From the NCBI GenBank assembly GCA_965153355.1, contig OZ231128.1:36704001-36768000 (forward strand): a DNA stretch of 64,000 bases, in the 5' to 3' direction. Each line of letters begins with the position of its first letter. Position 1 is the stretch's first letter. Shown piece by piece: positions 49,393 through 60,766 of the stretch. Under the pieces are notes generated by a model. The model saw only the letters and a list, made by a program, of their open reading frames with translations. It had not been told where the DNA came from and made no database searches. This stretch comes from Flaccisagitta enflata. Its lineage: Eukaryota; Chaetognatha; Sagittoidea; Aphragmophora. Both the position numbers and the translations under genes were made by a program.

Positions 49393-49969
49393 TCACATTA
49401 ATTAACCACACACAATAACCACACACAAATTTTTTAAATCTAAAATCAGTTTTTGATTCCGTAAATAAGTACCCAAAAGCAATTTATCAGCTCTCAAATC
49501 TGTTTCCGCGGTGGAAGAAGTACACTAGTTGAATCTAGTCCGCCTATGCAAAAGAAAACATAGATAGATTTAATGTTGCTACCTTCCTTGAACCAGCGTG
49601 TTCTTGTATACAAATGTATTCTTATTTTTAGCCTGCAAACCTCTCAGCAAAACGGAAAAATTTTCATGAAAACATATCTATCGCCTCTAAATCGTATTGA
49701 ACTTTTGATTTCTCCTACAATTTTTTGTGTAGTGAAATGTCATATATCTTGGAAGTTTAACCGCAAGTCTGAACGCCCACTGAGGGCCTACAATTTTTAC
49801 AAAATCTGTATATTAGGAAAACACATAACAAAATACCAAAAACACAAAACACAAATCATAGTCAAAACGATGAAAAAGTGTCACGACGGGAGTGATTGCG
49901 TTTGATTGAGCACCCAAATTCATGTGAGTGAAAAATGCAACATTGATCCTTAAATAAATCTCGTGCAAT

Positions 49970-50133
<164 letters not shown>

Positions 50134-50337
50134 ATCAATCAAACTTCGGCCTCGTTTTTTTCCCTCATAAACCAGGCTCTTGGCAGTGAGTGGGGCTTTT
50201 TCCGCATTAAATCAATGGCTCATAGCTGGAGTCTTTGCTTCCTCCACAGGAAGTTGAATAACACTTTCTTTTTTTTCGACGCATTTTTTTCATTGTTGAT
50301 GTCTTGTTTTTTACCCATTTTCTTCATCTATCTTTTT

Positions 50338-50377
50338 TTCTTCTTCTTCTTCTTCTTCTTCTTCTTCTTCTTCTTCT

Positions 50378-50412
<35 letters not shown>

Positions 50413-50850
50413 TCCTTCTTCTTCTTCTTCTTCTTCTTCTTCTTCTTCTTCTTCTTCTTCTTCTTCTTCTTCTTCTTCTTCTTCTTCTTCTTCTTCTTCT
50501 TCTTCTTCTTCTTCTCCTTCTTCTTCTTCGTCTTCTTCTCCTTCTTTTCCTACGTCTCCCCCTTTTCTTAAGACTCAAATCCCAGCCTCCAGACCCATAT
50601 CCCAGCCTCATAGCTAAAATCGCAGCCTCAACGTCTAAACAGAGACTGGAGGACTGAATCCCAACCTCAATGCCCAAATTCCGGCTTCAAGGCCCAAATC
50701 CCAGCCCAAAGGCCCAAATTTTAACCTTCCTTCTGAGCCAAAGCATAGGTCACTGGTTCCTTCGGGGCTGCTGCCCCTCTCACCATCTCATCCCCTCTTA
50801 CACGAACTGTACCGCTGACCATCTTTAACACTTTTGCGACTATTTGATCT
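50338..50850. mobile_element. Family C fragment with (CTT)n and CTCAAATCCCAGCC cores
   Basis: (CTT)n of about 200 bp, then eight AATCCCAGCCTC-type units, then AAGCATAGGTCACTGG, CCTTCGGGGCTGCTGCC and the GTACCGCTGACCATC tail; the left terminus is missing. Confidence 0.6.
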
Positions 50851-50876
50851 TTACTCATTCCACATCTAATCCTTCT

Positions 50877-51090
50877 TTTTTTAGTCGCGTGCACGCGACT
50901 CTACAACCCGCTCTGTCCGTCTGTCTGTCGGTCCGTTGGTCGGTCCGTCTGTCCGTCACGCTTAGCTTTTTTCGGCGTTTACGAGTGGTTTTGGGGTTAC
51001 TGCTCCTGCCCAACTGCTTGGTTGGTCAATTTCATCACTGCCCCTGCCCACCCGCACGCGACTAGGGTAGCCGTGTATACGGCCTTGTTT
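50877..51090 (+). mobile_element. Family A repeat, full length
   Basis: Hairpin AGTCGCGTGCACGCGACT, GTCTGTCGGTCCGTTGG tract, ACTGCTCCTGCCCAACTGC, CGCACGCGACTAGGGTAG, GGCCTTGTTT. Confidence 0.88.
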
Positions 51091-51416
51091 AGAACAAGAG
51101 CGGAAAGAGGGACTCCTATCAAAGCTGTTCTGTAATCTGTACTAGTATTAGTTGTAGAGACTAATTTCATTGGTCGAGGAAGGCAAGTGCCTCTTGGGGT
51201 TGCAGTGTTCCAGTTGTTTAGTATTGTTGATTTTTTTCATAAAATTTGGGTTTGGTAACTAGCGAGAAGTCGCGTTCGTTGTTGTTCTGTATTCTTTGTG
51301 TTAATTGTGTGCCCAGATGTTTTCGTTTTCTTATGAGCAAAATTGTCCATCTTCTGATTGTCTGACTTCTGAATGTTATATTTTACGACGGCCATAACAT
51401 CCATATTTACTCAACC

Positions 51417-52262
51417 CAGAGGTGCCGATTCTGTGTAGCATGGTAGCAATGCTACGCGGCAGATAATCGCCAATGTGCGGCATTTACGGCCAGCCAGGGC
51501 GGATAATGGAGGAAAAAGGGCCAGAAAGAAAGGTATGAAGAGAGGAACCAAAAAAAAAAATCCTGTGGCAACACTTGCGCAGGTAATTGCACATTCCTTG
51601 AATCGCATCTATTTCATTTCTAGTCTCAGTGGTTGAAAACCTCATTTGCATATTGCAGTTCTTTTAATCATGCATGCCAAAAACTTCTTTAAACATGAAA
51701 AGAACGTTTCTCAGCCTTAAAAACTTTGCTACTCTGATACTAACGAAAAACCGTATCAACCTTGCGAATAAACAAGTATGAACGAATATGTTCAAAAATT
51801 ATTCAATTTTTTAGCACGGTTTCATTTTGTCAGAAGGGATGTTAATGAAAAAAAAATTGTAACAAACAATTGGAATAAGTCGCAGTTGTAGTCGTCGTTA
51901 CTCTGAACTTGGTGTAGGAAGACAGATGGCAGCCCTGAGGCCTGGACCTCTTTGCTCTGACTGGGCGATGGCGCTAGGGCCGTCTTAACTAGCAAGAGAG
52001 CTCTGGATATTCCTGGTCTCATGCACTTCCGTATGGGTGCGGATGTGGTCTTTTACATCACAGCCCTAATTCTATAACCAGGCCAGGAAATGTGGAAAGG
52101 ACTGCGAATGCCGCCCCTTAAAAGTGAGCAGTTAGTTCACTATAGACAGATTTAGGGAAGAGACTTTTGGGAGGGGAAAAGCCTTCATATGGTCAATAGC
52201 CCATGAATTTAACAAAAGTGCGGCAGCTTTTGCCGAATTTTTCATGCTAATCGGCACCTCTG
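51417..52262. mobile_element. hAT-type non-autonomous element
   Basis: Short TIRs CAGAGGTGCCGATT / AATCGGCACCTCTG with a perfect 8-bp duplication ACTCAACC (51409-51416 and 52263-52270). The 846 bp contain no recognisable gene. Confidence 0.85.
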
Positions 52263-52443
52263 ACTCAACCACTCCACTGTCCAGCATGTTTCTTGCATAA
52301 GAACCAAGTTGATATGTTCTTTCCTCTATCAGTCAATTATGTCCCTCTTCCCACTCTTCCCCCGTTTTCATAATTTCCAGGTGTTCCCTCCATCACCATT
52401 CATTCCCACTTCCCCCTCCATCATTTTGTTTTTCCGTCTATGA

Positions 52444-53230
52444 CAGCTGGTTTTCCTATAATTCTTACGATCCTAGATTTGTGGGTTAGAAGGGTTACAA
52501 TTGTAGGTTTTCTAGACTCTTTTACAATGGGAAAATGGTTTTTTTCTTCATAACAAAAAAAGTGCTAAATCGATTTTTTTCATTTCTTAGGTCAATATCA
52601 ATGGTGAGATTACATACCTTTGCCAAAAGGAATTGTCATCGCCACTCTTCTATAAACATGTGAAATATGATGATGAATGTGGCTTTCTACAATGCTTACA
52701 ATTCTAGATTTTCTTGCCTAGAAAGCTTACGATTCTAGAAACCTGCATAGAAAGCTTACGATTCTAGGTCTTCTGTGATTCATTACCCACAGGTTATTCA
52801 TGGATTAGTAGGCCCCAATTTCAGAGACAGAAATACTTTTATGCATGGCATCAGGCTTTTTCACATAATTCATGGATTAACCTGTGGGTAATGAATCACA
52901 GAACACCTAGAATTGTAAGATTTCTATGCAAGTTTCTAGAATCGTAAGCTTCCTAGGCAAGAAAACCTAGAATTGTAAGCATTGTAGAAAGCCACATTCA
53001 TCATCATATTTCACCTATTTATAGAAGAGTGGCGATGACAATTCCTTTTGGCAAAGGTTAGTGGTCTCATGATCAATCTTGACCCAAGAAATAAAAGAAA
53101 TCGATTTAGCACTTTTTGGGTTATGAAGGAAAGACCCATTTTCCCATTGTAAAAGAGTCTAGAAAACCTACAATCGTAACCCTTCTAACCCACAAATCTA
53201 GGATCGTAAGAATTATAGGATAACCAGCTG
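52444..53230. mobile_element. Foldback element with ~370-bp arms and TATGA duplication
   Basis: The whole 787 bp is a near-perfect inverted repeat starting CAGCTGGTTTTCCTATAATT, with a short loop around 52830. It is flanked by TATGA (52439-52443, 53231-53235). Each arm contains two direct copies of AGAAAGCTTACGATTCTAG. Confidence 0.85.
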
Positions 53231-53374
53231 TATGATTATGAACTCAAGTTTGCTTGCATGCCTAATCTGTTTTTCTTCTTCTTTTTTTTGAAACCGATAT
53301 CGTATCTTAAAGATTCGTAGCGCGAAACAGTGCCTCTGAAACAGCTCTAGCTCTATTGAACAGTGCCAGACATG

Positions 53375-53883
53375 GGGTGTGTTTCTACTTAAAGACACAA
53401 ACGCGATCCTAAGGTGGGTTTTGCTAATCGCGATTTTACCTCACTCTTCCTGAAAAAATTTGGGGCTCAAGGTAAATTCGATCCCACTCCAAGTTGTCTG
53501 ATGAAATTGACTCTTCTCACTCTGAAATCAATGCACTTACCAACAACGCCACTAGGACAGTCACTCAAATCAGAGGTATTTAGGTGGCCTGATTTTTACA
53601 ACTTTGGATCACTTTATAGGAGTGCAGTTCTGTAATGGCTATCTTATTCAATTGCCTCTCTATTAAACAAGTTTACCAAAAAAAAATTCAGACAAATATC
53701 AAAGAGTCTCAGTGGCGCAGGTGGTTGAGGCGAAGGCTTCACGCTTAATTGGTCAAATTATTTTTGAGCGTGGGTTCGATCCCTGCAAGAGGCCAATATT
53801 TTTTCAGGATAAGGGTTGTTAAAATCGCGAATTGTAGAACCTACCTGAAAAACGTGTTTGTGGCTTTGAGTAGAAACGCACCC
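53375..53883. mobile_element. MITE with ~65-bp TIRs and an internal tRNA-like sequence
   Basis: GGGTGTGTTTCTACTTAAAG... at the left is mirrored by a GGGTGCGTTTCTACTCAAAG arm at the right. The TIR start resembles the Harbinger-type MITEs at 6.3 and 10.0 kb, so they may be related. Flanking bases do not give a clear duplication. Confidence 0.6.
53706..53794 (+). tRNA. tRNA-like sequence (probable pseudo-tRNA or SINE head)
   Basis: An A-box-like GTGGCGCAGGTGGTTGAG and a good B box GGTTCGATCC lie at tRNA spacing. The T stem GTGGG/CCTGC pairs, and five acceptor pairs form between GTCTC and GAGGC, but the inner two acceptor positions mismatch and the anticodon arm is unclear with a long AT-rich variable region. 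Pol III promoter elements look intact; a functional tRNA is doubtful. Confidence 0.4.
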
Positions 53884-54045
53884 ATATTGTGGGCCTTTTA
53901 GACTACAAGATCTTCGGTCGTGCCGACCCTACTATTCTGCAATGATAAAAAGCTTGAAAAAATTCACACCTCTAAGACTCCCATTCAATCCTGTAGTAAT
54001 TAACCTCTGTGGCTCGACCATAGTTGTCGGTTCTCTCTGTCGGTC

Positions 54046-54275
54046 TTTAGTCGCGTGCTACGCGACTCTACACCCCGCTATGTCGGTCGGTCGGTCGGTT
54101 GGTTGGTTGGTCGGTTGGTCGGTTGGTTGGTCGGTCGGTTGGTCCCCTTTTTACTTTCTCAGCGTTTTTGAGCTTTTTGAGCGTGCGACCCCTGCCCAGA
54201 TGCCGTAGTGACCTTCTCCAGCACTACTCCTGCCCACCCACACGCGACTACGGTAGCCGTGTATCCGGCCTTGTT
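54046..54275 (+). mobile_element. Family A repeat, full length
   Basis: Near twin of 14293-14497, with a longer (GGTT/GGTC)n tract. Lies in the TPD52-like intron, 48 bp from an exon. Confidence 0.88.
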
Positions 54276-54323
54276 ACTTTCCACCATTTGTTTATTTTAC
54301 TTTTGAATAAAAAAGGTCTTCAC

Positions 54324-54508
54324 CTGAAACCCATTTTTCCAGTTTTGAAGCGCGTTTTTGCCGAGCAATTTTCTGAGATCCGCGGCGCGTTTTTCTTTCG
54401 ACGTCAAAACTGACTTCAAAGTGGAAATTTTTTTTTGCGTTTCGAGTAAATCCGATTCTAGTTGCAGACGAATTGCCGCAACTTCAGCCGACGTACCGTT
54501 TGTTCCTT
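54324..54508 (-). CDS. TPD52: TPD52-like exon: coiled-coil segment
   Basis: The exon is 185 nt: two bases completing a split codon, then 61 codons. The acceptor reads tgtcag/AAGG after a T-rich tract and the donor reads TTTCAG/GTGAAG. The peptide is heptad-like and charged, with ETQKKISTLKSVLTSKEKRA followed by DLRKLLGKNALQNWKNGFQ. This matches the central coiled coil of TPD52 proteins, where a leucine-rich heptad run ends in a K-L-G motif followed by a conserved N..L..K..F..W stretch. The W is supplied by the next exon (EKW), and across the junction the alignment to the family runs without a gap from memory. A Family A repeat ends only 48 bp downstream of the donor (54275). Confidence 0.72.
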
Positions 54509-54779
54509 CTGACACGTGACAAAAAAAATAATCAGAATAAAAAAAACAAGATAAAAAGAACGGGTTGGGTGTTAGCACGACTACCTAGACCACAGGCACC
54601 ACATTTTGGCATTAGTATTGATGAACTCAAGACCGGAGACACTGCAAAATGCCATCAGGTCACCAAGGGTCATCAGAGTGCAAAAACTTGAATGTTTGGC
54701 AGATGGAATGACTGTCAGAAAGAGAGACGGTAACGCGGGATGAGCAGACGGATTAAAAGACGGCCAGGCGAACACGCGT

Positions 54780-55010
54780 TCAGACGAACTTGCATGCCAG
54801 TATGTAGTCGCGTGGACGGGCAGGAAAAAAAACAAAAGACAAAACAGCGAGGATCAAAAGACAAAAGAGAGAAAATCATAAGACAAGACAGCGAAGATTA
54901 AAAGACAAGACTGAGAAGATTAAAAGACATGACAGAGAAGATCAAAAGACATGACAGAGAAGATCAAAAGACGTGACAGAGAAGATTAAAAGACAAGAAA
55001 GAGCAAATTT
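54780..55010 (+). repeat. Minisatellite, ~22-bp unit AAAAGACATGACAGAGAAGATC
   Basis: About eight units after a short Family A-like TAGTCGCGTGGACGGGCAGG, probably another repeat core with its other end lost. Confidence 0.75.
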
Positions 55011-55239
55011 TCCAAAAAGTTTAGGTGAATCAGATTTGTTAAATGTCAAAAAAGGGCTCGGCAGCGTCGTAAAACAAAAAGACTGGAATGGTTTAAATTG
55101 GAAAAGAAAAAGATCGTACAAAACACACAAATACTCTCACGGACAGACACGCAAAACGGTACAAACAAATGCGAATTATTCTGTTTACGATTTGTGGGAG
55201 TGTTTTGAGTCTCTTTACTATGAGTAAGAGCTTTCGAAC

Positions 55240-55420
55240 CAGCGATGGCAACGCGATGTGTTTTTGACCGATTACGGTTCCGCGTACGTTACTGCATGAG
55301 CGATTACGATTACGCTTACGATTCCACCCATCTTTGACCGCGTACGATTACGATTACACAACGAGTACAACTCAATTTACTAGCCCCCTTGCACACTCAA
55401 GCCAATTTCAGTTAAATTGA

Positions 55421-55512
<92 letters not shown>

Positions 55513-55605
55513 AAAATGAAGGTATGAAGTAATGAGTGAAGACTTTGCGCCGTTTTGAACTTTTGCACAACCAAGTGATCAAACAAACGAGATGGAAAGA
55601 CTGAC

Positions 55606-55665
<60 letters not shown>

Positions 55666-55799
55666 AGGAAAGAAAAAGAAAAAAGAAAGAAAGAAAAAGA
55701 AAGAAAGAAAAAAAGAAAAAAGAAGAAGAAAGAAGAAGAAAGAAGAAGAAGAAGAAGAAGAAGAAGAAGAAGAAAAAAGAAAGAAAGAAGGAAAAGTGA

Positions 55800-55870
<71 letters not shown>

Positions 55871-56258
55871 TGAGAAAGAAAAAAAGAAAGAAAAATTGAA
55901 TGAATGAATGAATGAAATAATGAATGAGGGAATGAATGAAATAATGAGTGAGGGAATGAATGAATGAATGAATGAATGAATGAATGAATGAAGGAATGAA
56001 GCTAAAAAGAATGATAGTGAAAAAAGAGTAAGAATGGAAAATGAAGTAAAAAAAAAAAGAAAGAAAAAAGGAAGAAAAAAAAAGAGAATTGGATGTTTTG
56101 CATGGTTTTTAACCTCTGCATTACCAAGCAAGCAAACAACTGATCAACCTAGTGATGAGCGTGGGCACTCATGAGTTGGACCACATAACAATTTAGTTAG
56201 GAACAAAGTTGCATTAAAGGAAAGGGCCATTACTGTTTTTTGGGCATCTCTGTCTGTC

Positions 56259-56335
<77 letters not shown>

Positions 56336-56497
56336 TTTGGCGTACGCGCGTACTCGTTGGAATGATGAGCGCTTACGCTTACGCTTACGAGTCCGCAGAA
56401 ATTTAGTGAACGCTTACGCTTTCGCTCACGAGTACAGCCAAAAATGGCGAGTACAGCGAGTACGCGTCCGCGCCTGCGTACGATTACGCCATCGCTG
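55240..56497. mobile_element. hAT-type element filled with (GAAA)n and (CT)n arrays
   Basis: TIRs begin CAGCGATGGC and are flanked by the perfect 8-bp duplication TTTCGAAC (55232-55239 and 56498-56505). Both subterminal regions carry many copies of GATTACG/GCTTACG motifs in opposite orientation, as expected of hAT transposase sites. The middle kilobase is (GAAA)n, (GAATGA)n and (CT)n. No transposase frame. Confidence 0.85.
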
Positions 56498-56509
56498 TTT
56501 CGAACCTTA

Positions 56510-58120
56510 ACAATCAAAAAGCAAACACTTTTTTGAGAAACCCTTCAAGCGATTTTCCATGTACAGATGATCATCAATTGAGCGCACGTTAAGGGACCAG
56601 GCAAAATCATACTTTAGTGACAATTTAATCTCTATTTTCTTTTCAACATAATTATGTAAAATCTTAAAGGATGACCAATCTACAGCCGCCAAATGGGTAT
56701 AGTGATTAAGAGAAACTCGACTAAAAACTGTTTAAAAAGGGAAAAAATTAATGACCATTGTTTCATTTAAGTCACGGTGTACACGAACATGAAATTTGGA
56801 GGGTCAAAGGGTGAAAAAAATGAATGTCATAATTCTATAAATTTCTTTTTGCCATCCTGTAAAATAGCATGATAGGTGTTATTGCAGAAAATTTCAATGC
56901 AAAATTGTTATTTGTTCAGGAAATATACTCAAATTTCTGTTTAAAAAAGAAACAATTTATAGAATAATAATAATAATTTTTATTATTTTTTTTGACAGGA
57001 AAAAAATATTAAACAAGGGTTGAAATTTTTTTTGGAGATCAACAACAACCCAAACTACAATTTTTAGGACATGGTTGATCCGTCCCTTGCATAATTTGTC
57101 ATTGTCCCCACAAAAAAGTCAAATTTTCATAAATTCAAAATGTCATGTTTTGACTTTGAAGTCCAAATTGGGTACCCTAATGATGTCCGATTTTCATGAA
57201 ATTTTGAGTGGTAGATGTTGAGTAGTTAAAATTATAGCAAAATCGGACAAGATTAAGGGGGGTAAATGTTTATTTTTTTATATCTGGTATCCTCAAAAAA
57301 ATGACTATTTGGGGTTCAAGGTACCCAAAATTTTGAAAAATGTCATGATCTTTCTAGGAAAGGTAAAGAGGATGTAGTTACATGTGCCTACAAAAAAATC
57401 AGCTCAATCAACCAGCTTTAAGTAGGGTTAACAGGGCAAAAACAGACAAAAATAGCTATTTTGGGCCAAAACGGGCACTTTTTTTTGGGACAATTGTATC
57501 CACACAAAGTATGAGTAAAATGAACCCCCCGAAGAAGTGTTCCGGAATGTATTCTGCACAGCTTAAGACGCATGTTGATGTATGCCTCATCCACCTGTTT
57601 GGACCTCTTGTATTAAGCTCTGTCAGTCTTCACAAACAAACCTAGGACTTTTCTTGCCTGAAATAAACTTCAATACTTCATGACAACTCTTCTCATCATT
57701 TCATCAGTATCTTGAATTAAGCCAGTTTAGAAGCTGACCATCTAAATGTTGCTTTCAAATATATGCGGTCTTAAAATCATTGCCAAATGCCATTCATGAA
57801 CATAAGAACATGCTTAACACACACATTGACATACTGACATTGACATATTGGATGTAACCAACCTTAATAAAACACTCAAAATAATTCGATCATAGGCATA
57901 CAGTTCTAAAAGAGGACAATGATAAGTCATATACTTTTCATACTACTCAGTACCTTGGAATGGATTGGAATGTTCGGTGGTCGCATTAAGCTTGACCTCA
58001 ATTCTATCCTCTAAGGGCATGGTTTCTTAACAATGTTACCCTCGGGTGTTTTGTTGAATTTTGGTTAAACAAGTAACCCGGGGTTACAACGATGCGTCCA
58101 CATGCTGGTTTGCTTGTAAA
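56510..58120. other. AT-rich stretch without recognised features
   Basis: 1.6 kb, no convincing frame; short open stretch at 57382-57645 lacks coding character. Upstream of the known TPD52-like exons, so a 5' exon could hide here. Confidence 0.4.
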
Positions 58121-58123
58121 TGA

Positions 58124-58127
<4 letters not shown>

Positions 58128-58201
<74 letters not shown>
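58128..58201 (+). repeat. (CT)n array
   Basis: About 36 units; 70 bp right of it is a Family A-like GACGGACCGACGGACCGACG remnant (58283-58308). Confidence 0.97.
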
Positions 58202-58203
<2 letters not shown>

Positions 58204-58725
58204 AACATTGCATCAGCCCAATGTCAGAAAAAAAAATGATGAAATTGACTTTGCGATCGTTTGCGATCGTTTTTAACTCGAGCGTGACGGACCGACGGAC
58301 CGACGGGGGGGCCATAAGCTGTCTTAACATTCGGTTTAGACGCCAATTTCACATTGTTATATCGAAAATCATAAAGCGCCTGTGCTTGTGTCATCATCTA
58401 CATAGAAATCACTAGCAAAAGTTGTTCTTATGCCTTCTTCTTGCTCTCTGTTTTAGCGGCCCTGTAGGGGCACGAGGCAGAAAACGCAAAAAACATATGA
58501 ACAAAGCAGCGGCAGCGTCAGGAGCAGCGGCAGAGGATTTAAAACAAGCTTGATCGTTGAGGAATTTATGATAATAGTACACATTTAAAACTCAAAAGCG
58601 CAGTATGTTTTACTTTGAACCAAGCATTGTCCATTTACACACAGCAAGTTAAGACAGCCCCTCATTCACCTATCCAAATCTTTCACTGGTGCTATGCGTT
58701 TTTAGCTTGAAATTTTATGCCTACT

Positions 58726-58752
58726 TATAGAGATGCGTGGACGCATCTAAAA
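58726..58752 (-). mobile_element. Family A left-end hairpin only (AT subfamily)
   Basis: AGATGCGTGGACGCATCT followed by AAAAAAC; nothing else of the family next to it. Confidence 0.55.
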
Positions 58753-58779
58753 AACAACAATCATTGCCTTAACTACTCT

Positions 58780-58920
58780 TGTTAAGCAGTTTGCTTTTGG
58801 ATTAGATTGAGAAGGAATGTTTTTTAGATTGTTTTAAGGAAGATTAGGAGTGGTGGGCGTATTAACTAGTCAGTGAGGGTTCACAAGGTCCTCTTTCATT
58901 TATTTCAGTTTGGGTATAGT
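58780..58920 (-). repeat. Dispersed repeat shared with 41.9-42.1 kb and 1.43-1.53 kb
   Basis: TAAGCAGTTTGCTTTTGGAT, GTGAGGGTTCACAAGG match, in reverse, TCTAACCCAAAAGCAAACTG and CTTGTGAACCCTCACTGACC at 41940-42070; a weaker copy lies beside the Family A copy at 1.4 kb. Confidence 0.55.
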
Positions 58921-59092
58921 GAAGGATATTGTTTCTCTTTTCATACAATACAGTGAAATCCAATGGCAGCGTATGACGAAATAAATTGGGAGGAAATTAA
59001 TTGTCATACTTACGCCGTAACTATTAGTTATGGGATACAAATCACAAAACAAAAGCGCATCGCATCATGACGAGGGAGAAGCTCAAGTGCGA

Positions 59093-59622
59093 TTAAATAC
59101 AGTACGATGGGATCAAAGACGACCTAGACTGGAGGAAAGATTTAGGTATCTTAATTTTATCTGATTTAAAAAAAAAATGAGATTTATGCTAATTAAGCGT
59201 TGCTCTATTGCTTTTCTCACTCTTCAACTTGTTTCTTGACTTCATCATTTTTCAATGTTTTAATCGAGCCCATCAGATCAAGCTAAAAATTCTGTAAAAT
59301 ATTTTTTTAAAAATCAGCTCAATTGGACTATTTTTACAAGTTTTACAATTATCTTTCAAACAGAACAATTTTGTAAATTAGTATGTTGAAGTTTAAAATC
59401 TATAAAAATATTCTGATTAAGTTAATTTTTTTATTTATAAAATTTTGCCTAATCTGATGAACTAGATAAGAATATTGAAAAATGAAGCTGTTATGAAGTA
59501 AAGTCACAAGTTGGAGAATAAAAAAAAACTAACATATTCATGTAATAAATCAAATAAAATTAAGATACCTAAAATCTATCCTCCATTGTAGGTGGTCTTT
59601 GCTCCCATCGTACTGTATCTTC
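59093..59622. repeat. Inverted pair of exon-like segments
   Basis: 59093-59165 (plus) and 59546-59622 (minus) share about 75 bp: ATACAGTACGATGGGA.CAAAG..., TGGAGGA.AGATTT, then GGTATCTTAATTTTAT. The plus copy is open (NTVRWDQRRPRLEERF) up to AG/GTATCT; the minus copy reads DTVRWEQRPPTMEDRF followed by a stop caused by one extra T. About 380 bp of AT-rich DNA separate them. Either TIRs of a small element or an inverted duplication of an exon end. Confidence 0.5.
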
Positions 59623-59722
59623 GCCCATTTTCAGGCGATCTTGAGGCGTGAAGCTCATCGTGTTTGCTTCTTCCCAAAGAAAAAGTGCGACTTTTTTGTG
59701 CTGCAGAGTAAGTCTCGTGATG

Positions 59723-59879
59723 TTTTTAGTTGCGGACACACAACCATAAGAGCCTTTGTCCGTCCGTCGATCAGTCAGTCCGTCGGTCCTTCCGTGAGCA
59801 CGAGTCGAAAAGTGAAAACGCGCATTTCCGCCCCTGCCCACCCGTCCAAAACTGGTGGCCGTGTATCCATCCTTGTTTT
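59723..59879 (+). mobile_element. Family A repeat, TT subfamily, hairpin decayed
   Basis: TTTTTAGTTGCGGACACACAACC, CCGTCCGTCGATCAGTC, CGCCCCTGCCCACCCGTCC, CCGTGTATCCATCCTTGTT. Confidence 0.75.
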
Positions 59880-59924
59880 CTCATTTACCCCACTGCTGTT
59901 CCTTTTCACAATCTTCCGATCTTT

Positions 59925-60036
59925 TTTTTCTTCTTCTTCTTCTTCTTCTTCTTCTTCTTCTTCTTCTTCTTCTTCTTCTTCTTCTTCTTCTTCTTCTTCT
60001 TCTTCTTCTTCTTCTTCTGCTTCTTCTTCTTCCTTT
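59925..60036 (+). repeat. (CTT)n array, first of three
   Basis: About 36 units directly after a Family A copy. Confidence 0.97.
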
Positions 60037-60455
60037 TTGCTCGCTTGAACTTTCATGGTAATTGATTTCTTTCTTTTGAAATACTTCGTTTCTTCATCTT
60101 TTTCTCCTTCTTCTTCTCCTTCCTCTTCTTCCTTTTCCTCTTCCTCTTCTTCCTCTTCCTCTTCCTCATGTTTTTTTTCTCATTTACTACACTCCTATTT
60201 CTTTTCACAATCTTCCAATCTTCTTCTTCCTCTTCCTCTTCTTCATCTACTTTTTCATCTTCATCTTCATCTTCTTTTTCTTCTTCTTCTTCTTCTTCTT
60301 CTTCTTCTTCTTCTTCTTCTTCTTCTTCTTCTTTTTGCTCGCTTGAACTTTCGTGGTACTGATATCTTTATTCTGAAATACTTAGTTTCTTCTTCTTCTT
60401 CTTCTTCTTCTTCTTCTTCTTCTTCTTCTTCTTCTTCTTCTTCTTCTTCTTCTTT
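60037..60455 (+). repeat. Tandem duplication of a block carrying (CTT)n/(CTTCCT)n
   Basis: TTTTTGCTCGCTTGAACTTTC followed by GAAATACTT.GTTTCTTC occurs at 60036 and 60331, and TTTTCTCATTTAC.CCACT.CT at 59877 and 60176. About 300 bp including its CTT arrays is therefore repeated. Confidence 0.75.
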
Positions 60456-60569
60456 CACTCCTATTACTTATTTTCTGCTCATAAATGCATTTCTTTCCTC
60501 TCGTCTGTAAGGCTTCTCTGAAATGCGAATGAGAATCGCTAATTCCCTTTTTTTTCACTGCAGTAACCT

Positions 60570-60716
60570 GACGTGAAATTATAAATTTGCATAGAAATGA
60601 AGAAAATCAAAAAAATAAAAACATGGCCCTGATCTACACACATCAGGGGTCAGGGCCATGTTCTTCAAAATGCAAAATATGCAAAAATGAGGCTGTGATA
60701 TAATTTTACGTCCAAT
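60570..60716 (+). repeat. Hairpin repeat related to the 7.1/19.7 kb hairpins
   Basis: GACGTGAAATTATAAATTTGCATAG ends pair with ATATAATTTTACGTC. The inner stem is different: ACATGGCCCTGA / TCAGGGCCATGT. Confidence 0.55.
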
Positions 60717-60766
60717 AAATAATATTGTCAAAAATTGTTATGGCCATAGTTTTTTTCTTGTTTAAG

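Noticed and set aside
58480-58555. Short plus-strand frame MNKAAAASGAAAEDLKQA
   Set aside because: Eighteen codons, no splice or promoter context.
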